A stretch of DNA of 64,000 nt from Cellulosimicrobium sp. ES-005 (GTDB lineage: Bacteria; Actinomycetota; Actinomycetes; Actinomycetales; Cellulomonadaceae). The position numbers and the translations under genes were made by a program. This document shows positions 32,618-41,746 of the stretch, one piece after another; the stretch's first letter is position 1; each line of letters opens with the position of its first letter. Location: positions 1,984,001 to 2,048,000 of the forward strand of contig NZ_CP159290.1 in the NCBI RefSeq assembly GCF_040448685.1, read 5' to 3'. Under the pieces are notes generated by a model that did not search any database, was not told the DNA's origin, and was given only the letters and a program-made list of their open reading frames with translations.

Positions 32618-33178
32618 TCACGACCGGGGGCGCGGCGGGCCGTCGGCGCTCGCCCCCGCCGCGGTGGCGAGCGCGAGCGCACGCTCCTCGGCGGGGATGC
32701 GGAACCGGGCCAGCAGCACGGCGTTGAGGACGGTGAACGCGAGAGCCGTGACCCAGCACGAGTGCACGAGCGGGAGGGCGAAACCCTCGACGACGACCGC
32801 GACGTAGTTGGGGTGACGCAGCCACCGGTACGGACCGCGCGCCACGAGCGGGAGGCCGGGCACGACGATGACGCGCGTGTTCCACCGCGGTCCGAGCGTC
32901 GCGATGCACCACCAGCGCAGCCCCTGGCTCGCGAGCACCAGGGCGAGCATGGGCCAGCCGAGCCAGGGCAGGAAGGGCCGGTCCGCGAGCCACGCCTCGG
33001 CGACGCACGCGACCAGGAGCCCGATGTGCAGGGCGACCATGGCGGGGAAGTGCCCCCGGCCCGACTCCACGCCGCCGCGCGCGAAGGACCAGCGCGCGTT
33101 GCGCGCGGACACCACGAGCTCCGCGAGGCGTTCCACCGCCGTGGCGCCGACGAGCACGACGTACCAGGCGAGGCTCAT
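32618..33178 (-). CDS. Isoprenylcysteine carboxyl methyltransferase-like membrane methyltransferase (SrsB-like)
   Basis: 186 aa, four to five membrane helices. The ICMT-type cofactor motif is clear: GPYRWLRHPNYVAVVVEGFALPL, preceded by LRWWCIATLGPRWNTRVIVVPG. Enzymes of this family beside type III PKS genes methylate phenolic hydroxyls of alkylresorcinols. It overlaps the PKS stop by 4 nt (ATGA). Confidence 0.85.
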   Translation of the reverse strand: MSLAWYVVLVGATAVERLAELVVSARNARWSFARGGVESGRGHFPAMVALHIGLLVACVAEAWLADRPFLPWLGWPMLALVLASQGLRWWCIATLGPRWNTRVIVVPGLPLVARGPYRWLRHPNYVAVVVEGFALPLVHSCWVTALAFTVLNAVLLARFRIPAEERALALATAAGASADGPPRPRS

Positions 33179-34311
33179 CCGTCCGCCCCCGCGCGGGGTG
33201 CACCGCGCCCGTCGAGGCGCAGGAGCACGAGCTCGGTGCTGACCCCGGGGCCGAACGCCAGGAGGACGGCGGGCGTGCCGGGCGGCGTGCGGTCGCGTCC
33301 GAGCGTCGCGGCGAGCACGTGCAGCACGGACGCCGACGACAGGTTCCCGACGTCGCGCAGGGACGCGCGGCTGAGCGCGAGGTCCTCCTCGGCGAGGCCC
33401 AGCGCGTCGCGCACGGCGTCCAGGACGCGGGGGCCGCCCGCGTGCACGACCCACGCTCCGACGTCGGCCGGCTCGAGGTCGTGCTCGGCGAGGAGCGCCT
33501 TGACGTCCCCGAGCAGGTGCGCCCCGATGAGCTCCGGCAGGCGCGCGGACAGCACGATCTCGAACCCCGTGTCGCCCACGCGCCACCCGAGGTCGCCCGT
33601 CGTGCCGGGGTGCAGGTGGGAGCGCGAGTCGACGACGCGCGCGCCGCACGCCCGCCCCCCGTCGCGCGCGGCCCGCCCGTACGGACCGGGGCGCCGCGCG
33701 AGCGGGTGCTCGTCGCCCACGAGGACCGCCGCCGCCGCGCCGTCGCCGAACAGGCCCGACGCGACGAGGTTCGCCGTCGACGGGTCGCCGCGCTGCAGCG
33801 TCAGGGAGCACAGCTCGACCGCCACGAGGAGCGCGACGTCGCGCGGCCGGCCCCGCAGCAGGTCGTCCGCTCGCGCCAGGCCCGCGGCGCCCCCGGCGCA
33901 GCCCCACCCGAACGACGGCGTGCGCCGCACGTCGGAGCGCAGGCCCAGCCGGGCGGCGACCAGCACGTCGAGCGTGGGCGCGCCGACGCCCGTGACGGTC
34001 GTCAGGACGACGTGGTCCACCGCGTCCGCGCGCAGCCCCGCGTCGTCGAGCGCCGCCCGGCACGCCCGCTCCGCGAGGTCCGTGCCGAGCGCGAGGAACA
34101 CGTCGTTGGCCGACCCGAACGACAGCCCGCCGTAGTCCTCGACCGGCAGGGCGAGATGACGGGTCTCCACTCCCGCGTGGGCGTGCAGGCGGCGCGTGAG
34201 CGCACGCCGCACCGGGTCGTCCGTGAGCAGCTCGCTCGTGACCCGGGAGATCTCGTCCTGGCGGTACGCATGGTCGGGAAGCGAGGTCCCGACGGCGACG
34301 ACGCGCGACAT
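33175..34311 (-). CDS. Type III polyketide synthase (alkylresorcinol/alkylpyrone type)
   Basis: 378 aa, the usual length of chalcone-synthase-fold enzymes. The catalytic triad is visible: Cys138 in FGWGCAGGAAGL, His290 in WVVHAGGPRVL and Asn323 in RDVGNLSSASVL; LLAFGPGVSTELVLL is the C-terminal signature (GFGPG). With the methyltransferase and flavoprotein downstream it should make methylated, oxidised long-chain phenolic lipids; the starter acyl chain is not predictable from sequence. Divergent from a UbiA prenyltransferase 147 bp away. Confidence 0.92.
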   Translation of the reverse strand: MSRVVAVGTSLPDHAYRQDEISRVTSELLTDDPVRRALTRRLHAHAGVETRHLALPVEDYGGLSFGSANDVFLALGTDLAERACRAALDDAGLRADAVDHVVLTTVTGVGAPTLDVLVAARLGLRSDVRRTPSFGWGCAGGAAGLARADDLLRGRPRDVALLVAVELCSLTLQRGDPSTANLVASGLFGDGAAAAVLVGDEHPLARRPGPYGRAARDGGRACGARVVDSRSHLHPGTTGDLGWRVGDTGFEIVLSARLPELIGAHLLGDVKALLAEHDLEPADVGAWVVHAGGPRVLDAVRDALGLAEEDLALSRASLRDVGNLSSASVLHVLAATLGRDRTPPGTPAVLLAFGPGVSTELVLLRLDGRGAPRAGADG

Positions 34312-34458
34312 GCCCGCATCGTCCCACCGGCCTGCGCCGCCCGCGCGGGGGGCGAGCCGCGCCGCGCGGTCGGCCGCGTCGACGTCCGACGGGTGACGAG
34401 CCGCGCTCAGGCGTCCCGACGGCGGGCACCGCACCCGCAGCCGGACTACGGTGCGGCC

Positions 34459-35313
34459 ATGGCGTCGGGGCGGTCGCGGGGGCTCGTGCGGGGGCTGGTC
34501 GTCGCGAGCCACTTCCCGCCCACGGTGATGGTCACCCTGTTCGCGCTCGCGCTCTCGGCCGGGATCGGTGCGGGTGCCCGCACGACGACGCTCGTGGCGC
34601 TCGCGGTCCTCACCGGCCAGCTCTCGGTCGGGTGGAGCAACGACTGGCTCGACGCGCGCCGCGACCTCGCGGTGGGGCGTGCCGACAAGCCCGTCGTGAC
34701 CGGACTCGTCACGCCCGCGACCCTGCGCACGGCGGCGCTCGCGGCCCTCGGCGCGTGCGTGGTGCTCTCGCTCGCGACCGGCGTGGTGCCGGGGCTCGTG
34801 CACGTCGTCGCCGTCGCGATCGCATGGTCGTACAACGCGGCGCTCAAGGCGACGTGGTGGTCCTGGGCCCCGTACGCCCTCTCGTTCGGGCTGCTCACGG
34901 TGTTCGTCGTGCTCGCCGCGCCCGGGGACGGCCGGCCGGCTCCGTGGGCGGTGGCCGCCGCGGTGCTGCTCGGCGTGGGCGCGCACGTCGCGAACACGCT
35001 GCCGGACCTCGAGGACGACGCCGCGACCGGGGTCCGCGGCCTGCCGCACCGTCTCGGGCGGCGCGCGAGCAGCGTCCTCGCGCCCGCGCTGCTCGGCGTG
35101 GCCGCGCTCCTCGTCGTCCTGGCGCCCCCGGGTGCGCCGGACGCCGCGGCCTGGGTGCTGGCCGGGGCAGGTTTGCTCCTCGCCGTCGCGGCGGGGGTCG
35201 TGGGCGTGCTGCGGCCCCGCAGCCGGGCCCCGTTCGCGCTGTCGATGGCGGTGGCGGGCGTGTGCGTCGTGCTGCTCGTGCTCGCGGCGCCCGCCGTCGT
35301 CGTCGCGGGCTGA
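34459..35313 (+). CDS. UbiA family prenyltransferase
   Basis: 284 aa, about eight to nine membrane helices. The two Asp-rich motifs are NDWLDARRDLAVGRADKP (NDxxDxxxD) and DLEDDAATG, which bind the prenyl diphosphate through Mg2+. TACGGT at 34447-34452 is a -10 only 6 nt before the ATG (leaderless). Its position opposite a type III PKS operon suggests prenylation of the phenolic product; a quinone-biosynthetic role is an alternative. Confidence 0.87.
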   Translation: MASGRSRGLVRGLVVASHFPPTVMVTLFALALSAGIGAGARTTTLVALAVLTGQLSVGWSNDWLDARRDLAVGRADKPVVTGLVTPATLRTAALAALGACVVLSLATGVVPGLVHVVAVAIAWSYNAALKATWWSWAPYALSFGLLTVFVVLAAPGDGRPAPWAVAAAVLLGVGAHVANTLPDLEDDAATGVRGLPHRLGRRASSVLAPALLGVAALLVVLAPPGAPDAAAWVLAGAGLLLAVAAGVVGVLRPRSRAPFALSMAVAGVCVVLLVLAAPAVVVAG

Positions 35314-35356
35314 GCGGGCGGCGCAGGAGGCGACCGACGCGAGCCCCGGACGCGGG

Positions 35357-36217
35357 TCAGCGCGTGAGGTGGACGGACGCCTCGGCGGTGTAGGTCTGGA
35401 ACGTGAGCGAGGCGAACAGGTAGAGGCGGACCTCGTCGGCCGTGTGGTCGAGGTAGCCGATGGACACGTCCTGCCCGATCGTCAGCTCGTGGTCGCCGCC
35501 GCGCGTGGTGAGCAGGTACCCGCCGCGCAGCGCGGGCGCCCACACGATGTCGCGCTGCACCATGCGCTCGAGCTGCTCGCGGATCGGGTACCCGTGGTCG
35601 CGGGTCTCGGACACCGCCGTGTACAGGTCGGCGTCGAGCACGAGGGCGTAGGGTCCCTCCACGCCCGCGAGGCGCAGCTCGGTCTGCGCGGCGGCGACGG
35701 CGTCGGGCAGGTCGCGCGGGTCGGCGGGGACCGCGATCGGCGGGTTGTCCGACCCGGGGCCGATGCCGCGGATCCCGGCGGCCGCGTACCCCTCGAACAC
35801 GGCCCGGTCCTCGGCGCGCGCGAGCGCCGTGGCGGCGTCCTTGACCGGCTGCCAGTCGGAGTCCTTCGAGCCGCGCGCGACGTCGTCGACCGCCTGCCGC
35901 GACACCGTGAACGGCACCTGCAGCTCCACGAGCGGCACGACGTCGCGCAGGCGCGCCCGGATGCCGTCGTGCGGGGCCTCGACGTCGGTCACGTGTCCCG
36001 TGCGGGCGGACGCCGTGCCGAAGCCGAGCGGGCCCGTCACGTCGACCACGCGGCGCCCGGCGACGTTGCGCACGAACGTGCGCCGCGCCTCGTCCGCGAT
36101 CTCCTCCCACGCGGCGTCCGTGACGGGCGCGAGCCAGCGGTGCAGGTTCGAGTCCCCGGGCGCGCCCGCGCCGCTCGTGGGGACGACCGAGCCCAGGTCC
36201 GGTTCCGAGGTGCTCAC
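35357..36217 (-). CDS. Family 1 encapsulin nanocompartment shell protein
   Basis: 286 aa. HRWLAPVTDAAWEEIADEARRTFVRNVAGRRVVDVTGPLGFGTASARTG, then an HK97-like fold through LERMVQRDIVWAPALRGGYLLTTRGGDHELTIGQDVSIGYLDHTADEVRLYLFASLTFQ, the conserved C-terminus of linocin-M18/encapsulin shells. The N-terminus has about 20 extra residues (STSEPDLGSVVPTSGAGAPG) compared with typical shells, which start MNNLHR. It overlaps the DyP peroxidase gene by 4 nt. Confidence 0.95.
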   Translation of the reverse strand: MSTSEPDLGSVVPTSGAGAPGDSNLHRWLAPVTDAAWEEIADEARRTFVRNVAGRRVVDVTGPLGFGTASARTGHVTDVEAPHDGIRARLRDVVPLVELQVPFTVSRQAVDDVARGSKDSDWQPVKDAATALARAEDRAVFEGYAAAGIRGIGPGSDNPPIAVPADPRDLPDAVAAAQTELRLAGVEGPYALVLDADLYTAVSETRDHGYPIREQLERMVQRDIVWAPALRGGYLLTTRGGDHELTIGQDVSIGYLDHTADEVRLYLFASLTFQTYTAEASVHLTR

Positions 36218-37344
36218 GACGGTTCTCCCTTCAACGACCCGATCGCGAGAGTCCCGACGGGCGCGGTGGTGGCGGGTGCGGCAGGCTGCGCGGTCGCGGT
36301 CGCGGTCGCGGTCGCGGTGCCGGGTGCGGTGGGCGCGGGCCGTCCGGCCTCGTCCGGGGCGTCGTCGGCCAGCGACTCGAGCAGGTCGAGCGAGGGGACG
36401 AAGAACGACGTCCCGGTCAGCGCGGTGGACACGTCGAGGATGTGGTCGTAGCGCCCCGGCGGGTTCCCCACGAACATGTTGTCCAGCATGCGCTCCACGA
36501 CGCCGACGTCCGCGGCGTAGGCGATGTAGTAGGTGCCGAACTCTCCGGTCGACGGGTCGCCGAACGCCATGTTGTCGCGCAGGACGTCACGCTCGGTCCC
36601 GTCGTCGTCGACGATCGTGTTGAGCGACACGTGCGAGTCCGGGGGCTGCACGTCGTCCGCGAGCTCGACGTCGTCGAGCTTGGTCCGCCCGATGATGCGC
36701 TCCTGCGCCTCGACGGGCAGCGCGCCCCAGGCCGCGAGGTCGTGCACGTACTTCTGCACGACGACGTGGCTGCCGCCCGCGAACGGGCCGTCCGGGATGA
36801 TCGCGGCGCCCGCGGCCGAGCGGCCCGTCGGGTTCTCGGTGCCGTCGACGAAGCCGAGCAGGTCGCGCGAGTCGAAGTAGCGGAAGCCCGTCACGTGGTC
36901 GTCGACCCGCACCGCGTCGCCGAGAGCGGCCATGACCTGCCGGGTCAGCTCGAACGTGAGGTCGGCGCGGTCGGCCCGGACGTGGAACAGCACGTCTCCC
37001 GGGGTCGAGGGGGCGTCGTGCACGGCGCCCTGCACGGCGCGGAACGGGTGCAGGCCGTCGGGCCGCGGCGCCCCGGGCGGGCGCACGGCGTCCCAGAACG
37101 CCGCACCCAGCCCCACGACGCACGTGAGCCCCGCGGCCGACTGGCGGAACCCCACCGCGCGCACCAGGTCGTTGACCGACGAGGCGACGTCGAGCAGGCG
37201 CTCGCGCGACCCGGGCGAGCCCGTCGCGCTGACGACGAGGAACACCGCGGACTCGGTCAGACCGCCCAGGACGGGCTGCGGCTCCGGGACGTCGGCCGGC
37301 ACGCCGATGCTCGCGCCGGTTCCCTGGGTCGTGTTCTGCGGCAC
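36214..37344 (-). CDS. DyP-type heme peroxidase, encapsulin cargo
   Basis: 376 aa. The DyP signature GFVDGTENPTG (catalytic Asp) is present, with the later HVSLNTIVDDDG and GTYYIAYAADVGVVERMLDNMFVGNPPGRYDHILD blocks; residues through ~330 form the peroxidase. A flexible Ala/Thr/Pro linker with a TATATATA run follows, then a C-terminal GTLAIGSLKGEPS, an encapsulin cargo-loading peptide (LxIGSLKG). Start is GTG (37342-37344), 6 nt after a CACGCT element. The gene pair predicts a self-assembling peroxidase compartment for oxidative stress. Confidence 0.95.
   Translation of the reverse strand: MPQNTTQGTGASIGVPADVPEPQPVLGGLTESAVFLVVSATGSPGSRERLLDVASSVNDLVRAVGFRQSAAGLTCVVGLGAAFWDAVRPPGAPRPDGLHPFRAVQGAVHDAPSTPGDVLFHVRADRADLTFELTRQVMAALGDAVRVDDHVTGFRYFDSRDLLGFVDGTENPTGRSAAGAAIIPDGPFAGGSHVVVQKYVHDLAAWGALPVEAQERIIGRTKLDDVELADDVQPPDSHVSLNTIVDDDGTERDVLRDNMAFGDPSTGEFGTYYIAYAADVGVVERMLDNMFVGNPPGRYDHILDVSTALTGTSFFVPSLDLLESLADDAPDEAGRPAPTAPGTATATATATAQPAAPATTAPVGTLAIGSLKGEPS
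36291..36318. repeat. CGGTCG hexamer repeat in the cargo linker
   Basis: Four perfect CGGTCG units plus a partial fifth. It encodes the Thr-Ala run linking the DyP peroxidase to its loading peptide; unit length 6 keeps the frame, so copy-number change would alter only linker length. Confidence 0.8.
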
Positions 37345-37392
37345 GAGGCGAGCGTGCCACGCGTGCCGGGGGAGCGCACCCGCGCGGCGGCG

Positions 37393-38301
37393 TCACGCCG
37401 CCGCGCGCACCAGGCCCTCGACGACGGCCGCCGTGCCCGGCGCGGGGCGGTCCCCGTACGTGACCGCGAGGACGCGGCGGGCCGCGCCGGGCAGGGCCCG
37501 CACGTCCACGCGCGGGTCGCGGTGGGCGCGCAGCGCCAGGGCGGGCAGGAGCGAGACCCCGACCCCGGCCGCCACGAGGGACTGCACCGCGACGTAGTCG
37601 TCCGTCTCGAACGCGACCCGTGGCGTGAAGCCCGCGCGCTCGCACCGGCCCACCAGGTCGGCGCGGCACCGCTCGCAGCCCGCGATCCACGCCGCGTCCG
37701 CGAGCGTCGCGAGGTCCCCCGGCGCGGCGTCCGCCCCCGGCACGCGCTCGCGCCCGCCGGGGGTCGGCGCGCCGTCCGCCGCCCGCACGAGGAACAGCTC
37801 CTCGGCGAGGACCGGCACCGCGCGCAGGCCCTCCACGTCGACGGGGGAGCGGTCGTGCTCGAACACCAGCGCCACGTCCACCGCGCCACGCCGCAGCGCC
37901 TCCAGCGCCTCCGGCGGCTCCGCCTCCACGAGGCCCACGCCCAGGCCCGGATGGTCCCCCGCGAGCCGCGCGACGACGTCGGGCACGAGCGTCGCGAGCG
38001 CCGAGGGGAACGCCGCCAGCCGCACCCGCCCCGCCGAGAGCGACACCAGCGCGTCCAGCTCGTCCCGTGCCGCGCCCACGCGCCCCAGGATCTCCTCCGC
38101 GCGCGTCGCCAGGAGCCGCCCCGCCGCCGTCAGTCGCACCCCGCGCCCGTGCCGCTCCAGCAGGGGCACGCCCACCTCCGCCTCCAGCCGCGCCAGGTGG
38201 TGGCTCACCGACGGCTGCGCGTAGTGCAGCGACCGCGCCGCGGCCGTCACCGACCCCTCGCGGGCCACGGCCGCCAGGACGCGCAGCCGTGTCAGGTCCA
38301 T
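37393..38301 (-). CDS. LysR family transcriptional regulator
   Basis: 302 aa. MDLTRLRVLAAVAREGSVTAAARSLHYAQPSVSHHLARLEAEVGVPLLERHGRGVRLT is a complete LysR HTH; the remainder is the two-lobed effector domain (RVRLAAFPSALATLVPDVVARL). An ATG at 38299-38301 preceded by GGGAG is chosen over an upstream extension. Divergent from the threonine-dehydratase-like gene, which it probably controls. Confidence 0.9.
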   Translation of the reverse strand: MDLTRLRVLAAVAREGSVTAAARSLHYAQPSVSHHLARLEAEVGVPLLERHGRGVRLTAAGRLLATRAEEILGRVGAARDELDALVSLSAGRVRLAAFPSALATLVPDVVARLAGDHPGLGVGLVEAEPPEALEALRRGAVDVALVFEHDRSPVDVEGLRAVPVLAEELFLVRAADGAPTPGGRERVPGADAAPGDLATLADAAWIAGCERCRADLVGRCERAGFTPRVAFETDDYVAVQSLVAAGVGVSLLPALALRAHRDPRVDVRALPGAARRVLAVTYGDRPAPGTAAVVEGLVRAAA

Positions 38302-38324
38302 CTCGACTCCCTCACCGACGAAGC

Positions 38325-38345
38325 ATAGATCCGATCGATCGATCC
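38325..38345. promoter_or_regulatory. GATC-rich palindromic site in LysR/dehydratase divergent region
   Basis: GATCCGATCGATCGATCC (38328-38345) holds the palindrome CGATCGATCG between the divergent starts (38301 and 38396). LysR proteins bind imperfect palindromes in such positions; assignment is by location only. Confidence 0.35.
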
Positions 38346-38395
38346 ACTCAGAACAGGCATTGGACCTATGGGACGGCACCCGTCACCGTGGACGC

Positions 38396-39376
38396 ATGGC
38401 CCCCGCAGACCTCGCCCCGCCCACGATGCGCGACGTCCTCGACGCCCGCCGCCTCCTCGCCGCACACCTCGACCCCACCCCGGCGCGCACCTACGCGGCC
38501 CTCGACCACGCCACCCGCGCCCACGTCGTCGTCAAGCACGAGAACCTCCAGCCCACCGGCGCGTTCAAGGTCCGCGGCGCCCTCAACCTCCTCCAGCGCC
38601 TCACGCCCGACGAGCGCGCCCGCGGCGTCACCGCGTTCTCCACCGGCAACCACGCCCAGGCCGTCGCCCACGCCGCCCGCACCACCGCCACCCCCTGCAC
38701 CATCGTCATGCCCACGAGCCCCAACCCCACCAAGGCCGACGCCGTCCGCGACCTCGGCGCCCGCCTCGTCCTCGCCGGCACCACGTTCGACGACGCGCGC
38801 GAGCACGCCACGGCGCTCGCGGCCGACGACGGGTCCCGGCTCGTCAGCGCCGCCAACGAGCCGCTGCTCGTCGCCGGCGTCGCGACGGCCTACCTCGAGC
38901 TGCTCGAACGCGCGCCGGACCTCGACGTGCTCGTCGTGCCCGTCGGCGGGGGCAGCGGCGCCGCGGCCGCGTGCCTCGTCGCCCGCGCGCTCGCCCCCGA
39001 CCTCGACGTGGTCGCCGTGCAGTCCACCGCCTCGCCCGCCGCGCACGACTCCTGGCGCGCCGGGGACCTCCTCGCGCGGCCCAACGCCTCGCGCGCCGAA
39101 GGCCTCGCCACCGGCACCGGCTTCGCGCTCACCCAGGCGATGCTGCGCGAGCACCTCGCCGACTTCGTCCTCGTCGACGACGACGCGATCGACCGCGCCG
39201 CCGCGATCTACCTCACCGCGGCGCGCACCGTCGCCGAGGGCGCGGGAGCGGCGGCGCTCGCCGCCGTGCTCGCCGACCCGGAGCGGTTCGCCGGACGTCG
39301 GGTCGGGGTCGTGTGCTCGGGCGGCAACGCGAGCCCGGCGGAGCTGCGCCGGGTCGCCGCGCACCTGCCGGGGTAG
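38396..39376 (+). CDS. PLP-dependent threonine dehydratase-like enzyme
   Basis: 326 aa, fold-type II PLP enzyme. VVKHENLQPTGAFKVRGALNLL contains the Schiff-base Lys, TAFSTGNHAQAVAHAAR the phosphate-binding loop partner, and VVPVGGGSGAAAACLVARA the Gly-rich PLP-phosphate loop. It lacks the C-terminal ACT-like regulatory domain of biosynthetic IlvA, so it resembles catabolic threonine/serine ammonia-lyase or serine racemase. The ATG at 38396 is chosen; a TTG at 38360 would add 12 residues. Divergent from LysR. Confidence 0.85.
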   Translation: MAPADLAPPTMRDVLDARRLLAAHLDPTPARTYAALDHATRAHVVVKHENLQPTGAFKVRGALNLLQRLTPDERARGVTAFSTGNHAQAVAHAARTTATPCTIVMPTSPNPTKADAVRDLGARLVLAGTTFDDAREHATALAADDGSRLVSAANEPLLVAGVATAYLELLERAPDLDVLVVPVGGGSGAAAACLVARALAPDLDVVAVQSTASPAAHDSWRAGDLLARPNASRAEGLATGTGFALTQAMLREHLADFVLVDDDAIDRAAAIYLTAARTVAEGAGAAALAAVLADPERFAGRRVGVVCSGGNASPAELRRVAAHLPG

Positions 39377-39453
39377 CTCGGGTCGCGTCGCGGTCACGGC
39401 ACGCCGGGCACGCGCACCGGGCCCTCCCGCTGGACGGGCCTAGGCTCGGGGCC

Positions 39454-40074
39454 ATGGCCCGCTACCTCGACGTCCACCCCGACAACCCGCAGCCGCGCGC
39501 GATCGCGCAGGTCGTCGCCCTCCTCGAGGACGGCGGGCTCGTCGCCTACCCGACCGACTCCGGCTACGCCCTCGGGTGCCGCATGGACGACCGGGAGGGC
39601 GCGGACCGCATCCGCCGGATCCGGCACCTCGACGACCGGCACCACTTCACGCTCGTGTGCGCCGACTTCGCGCAGCTCGGCCACTTCGTCATGGTCGACA
39701 ACTCCGCGTTCCGCTCCATCAAGGCCGCCACGCCCGGCCCGTACACGTTCATCCTGCGCGCGACGTCCGAGGTGCCGCGGCGCCTCGCCCACCCCAAGAA
39801 GAAGACCGTCGGCGTGCGCATCCCCGACGACACGGTCGCGCAGGCCATCGTGGCCGCGCTCGGCGAGCCCATCCTGTCGAGCTCGCTCATCCTCCCCGGT
39901 TCCGCCGAGGCGCTCACCGACGGGTGGGCGATCAAGGAAGAGCTCGACCACGTCGTGGACGCCGTCGTCGACGGCGGCGAGCGAGGCAGCGCGCCGACGA
40001 CGGTCGTGGACTTCTCCGACGGCGCCCCCGAGGTCGTCCGCGTGGGTGCGGGGGACCCCTCCCGCTTCGAGTAG
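39454..40074 (+). CDS. YciO/Sua5/YrdC family protein (L-threonylcarbamoyladenylate synthase-type)
   Basis: 206 aa. GGLVAYPTDSGYALGCRM, then RHLDDRHHFTLVCADFAQLGHFVMVDN and PKKKTVGVRIPDD match the YciO subgroup of the Sua5/YrdC fold, which binds dsRNA/tRNA and ATP. YciO proteins have weak or no TC-AMP synthase activity in E. coli, so the housekeeping t6A enzyme is likely elsewhere. TAGGCT (39441-39446) lies 7 nt before the ATG (leaderless). Confidence 0.87.
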   Translation: MARYLDVHPDNPQPRAIAQVVALLEDGGLVAYPTDSGYALGCRMDDREGADRIRRIRHLDDRHHFTLVCADFAQLGHFVMVDNSAFRSIKAATPGPYTFILRATSEVPRRLAHPKKKTVGVRIPDDTVAQAIVAALGEPILSSSLILPGSAEALTDGWAIKEELDHVVDAVVDGGERGSAPTTVVDFSDGAPEVVRVGAGDPSRFE

Positions 40075-40110
40075 GGATCGCCCGCTCAGGCGGCACGAGA
40101 CCGTGGCCGC

Positions 40111-41652
40111 TCAGGCGCCGGGACCGAGGAGGCGGCGCAGGCGCGCGAGGTCGACCGGGTCGACGAGGGTGCCGCGCGCCTCGCGCACCCACCAGTCGCC
40201 CGAACGGCGACGCTCGTCGCGCGTGGTGTAGCGGTAGCGGAACACGCGGGCCCGGACCCATTGGGGCGCGGGTCCCTCCGGGTCGAGCGCGAACGGGTCT
40301 GCGGCGAGCAGGCGCAGGGTCGCACGGTCGGCCTCCAGGAGGCGCAGCAGCAGCACCTCGAACCACCGTGTGCCCGGCGACCCGAGCGCGAGGAACCACA
40401 TCTGCCAGTCCAGTCGCAGGTGGTACGGCGCGACCTGCGGCGGGCGCCGCCCCACGTCGCCGGGCTTGCCGCGGAACGCGTACTCGACCCAGTCGTCCGG
40501 CCCGGGGGAACCGGCTGTCGACCCCTCGATCACGACCTCGTCCCGTCGCCGCGACACCGACCCGAACGCCCCGTAGGCGTTGACGAGCCGGAACGGCTCG
40601 AAGCTCGCGTTCATGAGCTGCCGGCGCGCGACCAGGTTGCGCGCCGGGCGCACGCTCAGTACGAGCAGCAGCGCCGACACGCCGAGCACCGCCAGGACCA
40701 GGGACACCGGACCGCCCAGGCCCGTCCCGCCGTCGGGCACCGGCGCCTCGCCTCGCCCGAACGCCGGCACGAGCCACGACCCCACCGCCGCCCACGCGCC
40801 GTCGCTCACCACCCCCAGCCCGAGCACGACCGTCAGCCAGTTCAGCCACGCGAAGTTCCCCGTCACCAGCAGCCACGCCTGCGTGAGCACCACGACGCCG
40901 CCCGCGACGCTCGCCACCGGCTGCGGCGCGAACAGCGCGAACGGCACCACGAGCTGCGTCACGTGGTTGCCCGCCACCTCCACCCGGTGCCACCACCGCG
41001 GCAGGTGGTGCGCGTGCCACGAGAACGGGCCGGGCAGCGGCTGCGTCTCGTGGTGGTAGTACAGAGCCGTCAGGTCACGCCAGACCCGGTCGCCGCGGAT
41101 CTTGATGAGCCCCGCGCCCAGCTCGACCCGGAACAGGCACCACCGGGCCGCCAGCAGCACCAGCACCGGGGGAGCGACGCCCCCGCCCGACGACCCCAGC
41201 CAGCCCACGAGGAACGTCACCTCGCACAGCAGCGACTCCCAGCCGAACCCGTAGAACCGCTGCCCGACGTTCACCACCGACAGGTACGCCGCCCACAGGA
41301 GCAGGAACGCGAGCGTCGTCACCCACCACGGGCCGCGCTGGGGGAGCCCCACGACGAGCAGCCCCGCGAGGACCGCCCCGCACCACGCCATCCCCGTCAC
41401 GAACCGGTCGCCGCACCGCCACCGGAGCACGCTCGGCCCGTCCCGCCACGACGTGCGGTCCACGAACGCCGCCACGGGCAGCAGCCCGTGCTCGCCCAGC
41501 AGCGGCCGCCACTGCCGCACCACGACGACGAACGCCACCACGAGCACGGCCGCCGTGCCCCGCTGCAGCACCTCGCGCGCCACGTCGTAGTCCGGCGCCC
41601 AGAACCACGACCCCAGCCACGTCGCCACGCGGCCGGGCCACCCGTCCGCCAT
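40111..41652 (-). CDS. Lipase maturation factor family membrane protein
   Basis: 513 aa with about nine to ten helices in the first ~370 residues, then a soluble C-terminal domain. The LMF1-like motifs are visible: FYGFGWESLLCEVTFLVGWLG, RWCLFRVELGAGLIKIRGDRVWRDLTALYYHHETQPLPGPFSWHAHHLP, and FRLVNAYGAFGSVSRRRDEVVIEGS. Vertebrate LMF1 acts in lipase folding; bacterial homologues are uncharacterised. Start ATG at 41650-41652 with GGAGGG upstream. Convergent with the YciO gene. Confidence 0.88.
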   Translation of the reverse strand: MADGWPGRVATWLGSWFWAPDYDVAREVLQRGTAAVLVVAFVVVVRQWRPLLGEHGLLPVAAFVDRTSWRDGPSVLRWRCGDRFVTGMAWCGAVLAGLLVVGLPQRGPWWVTTLAFLLLWAAYLSVVNVGQRFYGFGWESLLCEVTFLVGWLGSSGGGVAPPVLVLLAARWCLFRVELGAGLIKIRGDRVWRDLTALYYHHETQPLPGPFSWHAHHLPRWWHRVEVAGNHVTQLVVPFALFAPQPVASVAGGVVVLTQAWLLVTGNFAWLNWLTVVLGLGVVSDGAWAAVGSWLVPAFGRGEAPVPDGGTGLGGPVSLVLAVLGVSALLLVLSVRPARNLVARRQLMNASFEPFRLVNAYGAFGSVSRRRDEVVIEGSTAGSPGPDDWVEYAFRGKPGDVGRRPPQVAPYHLRLDWQMWFLALGSPGTRWFEVLLLRLLEADRATLRLLAADPFALDPEGPAPQWVRARVFRYRYTTRDERRRSGDWWVREARGTLVDPVDLARLRRLLGPGA

Positions 41653-41746
41653 CCCTCCACGGTAGGCGTGTGACCCGTGTCTCACCCGGCCGCGGTGAGC
41701 ACCCGCCGCCCTGCCCCGGACCATGCCCCGCCCCTACGATCGGGGC

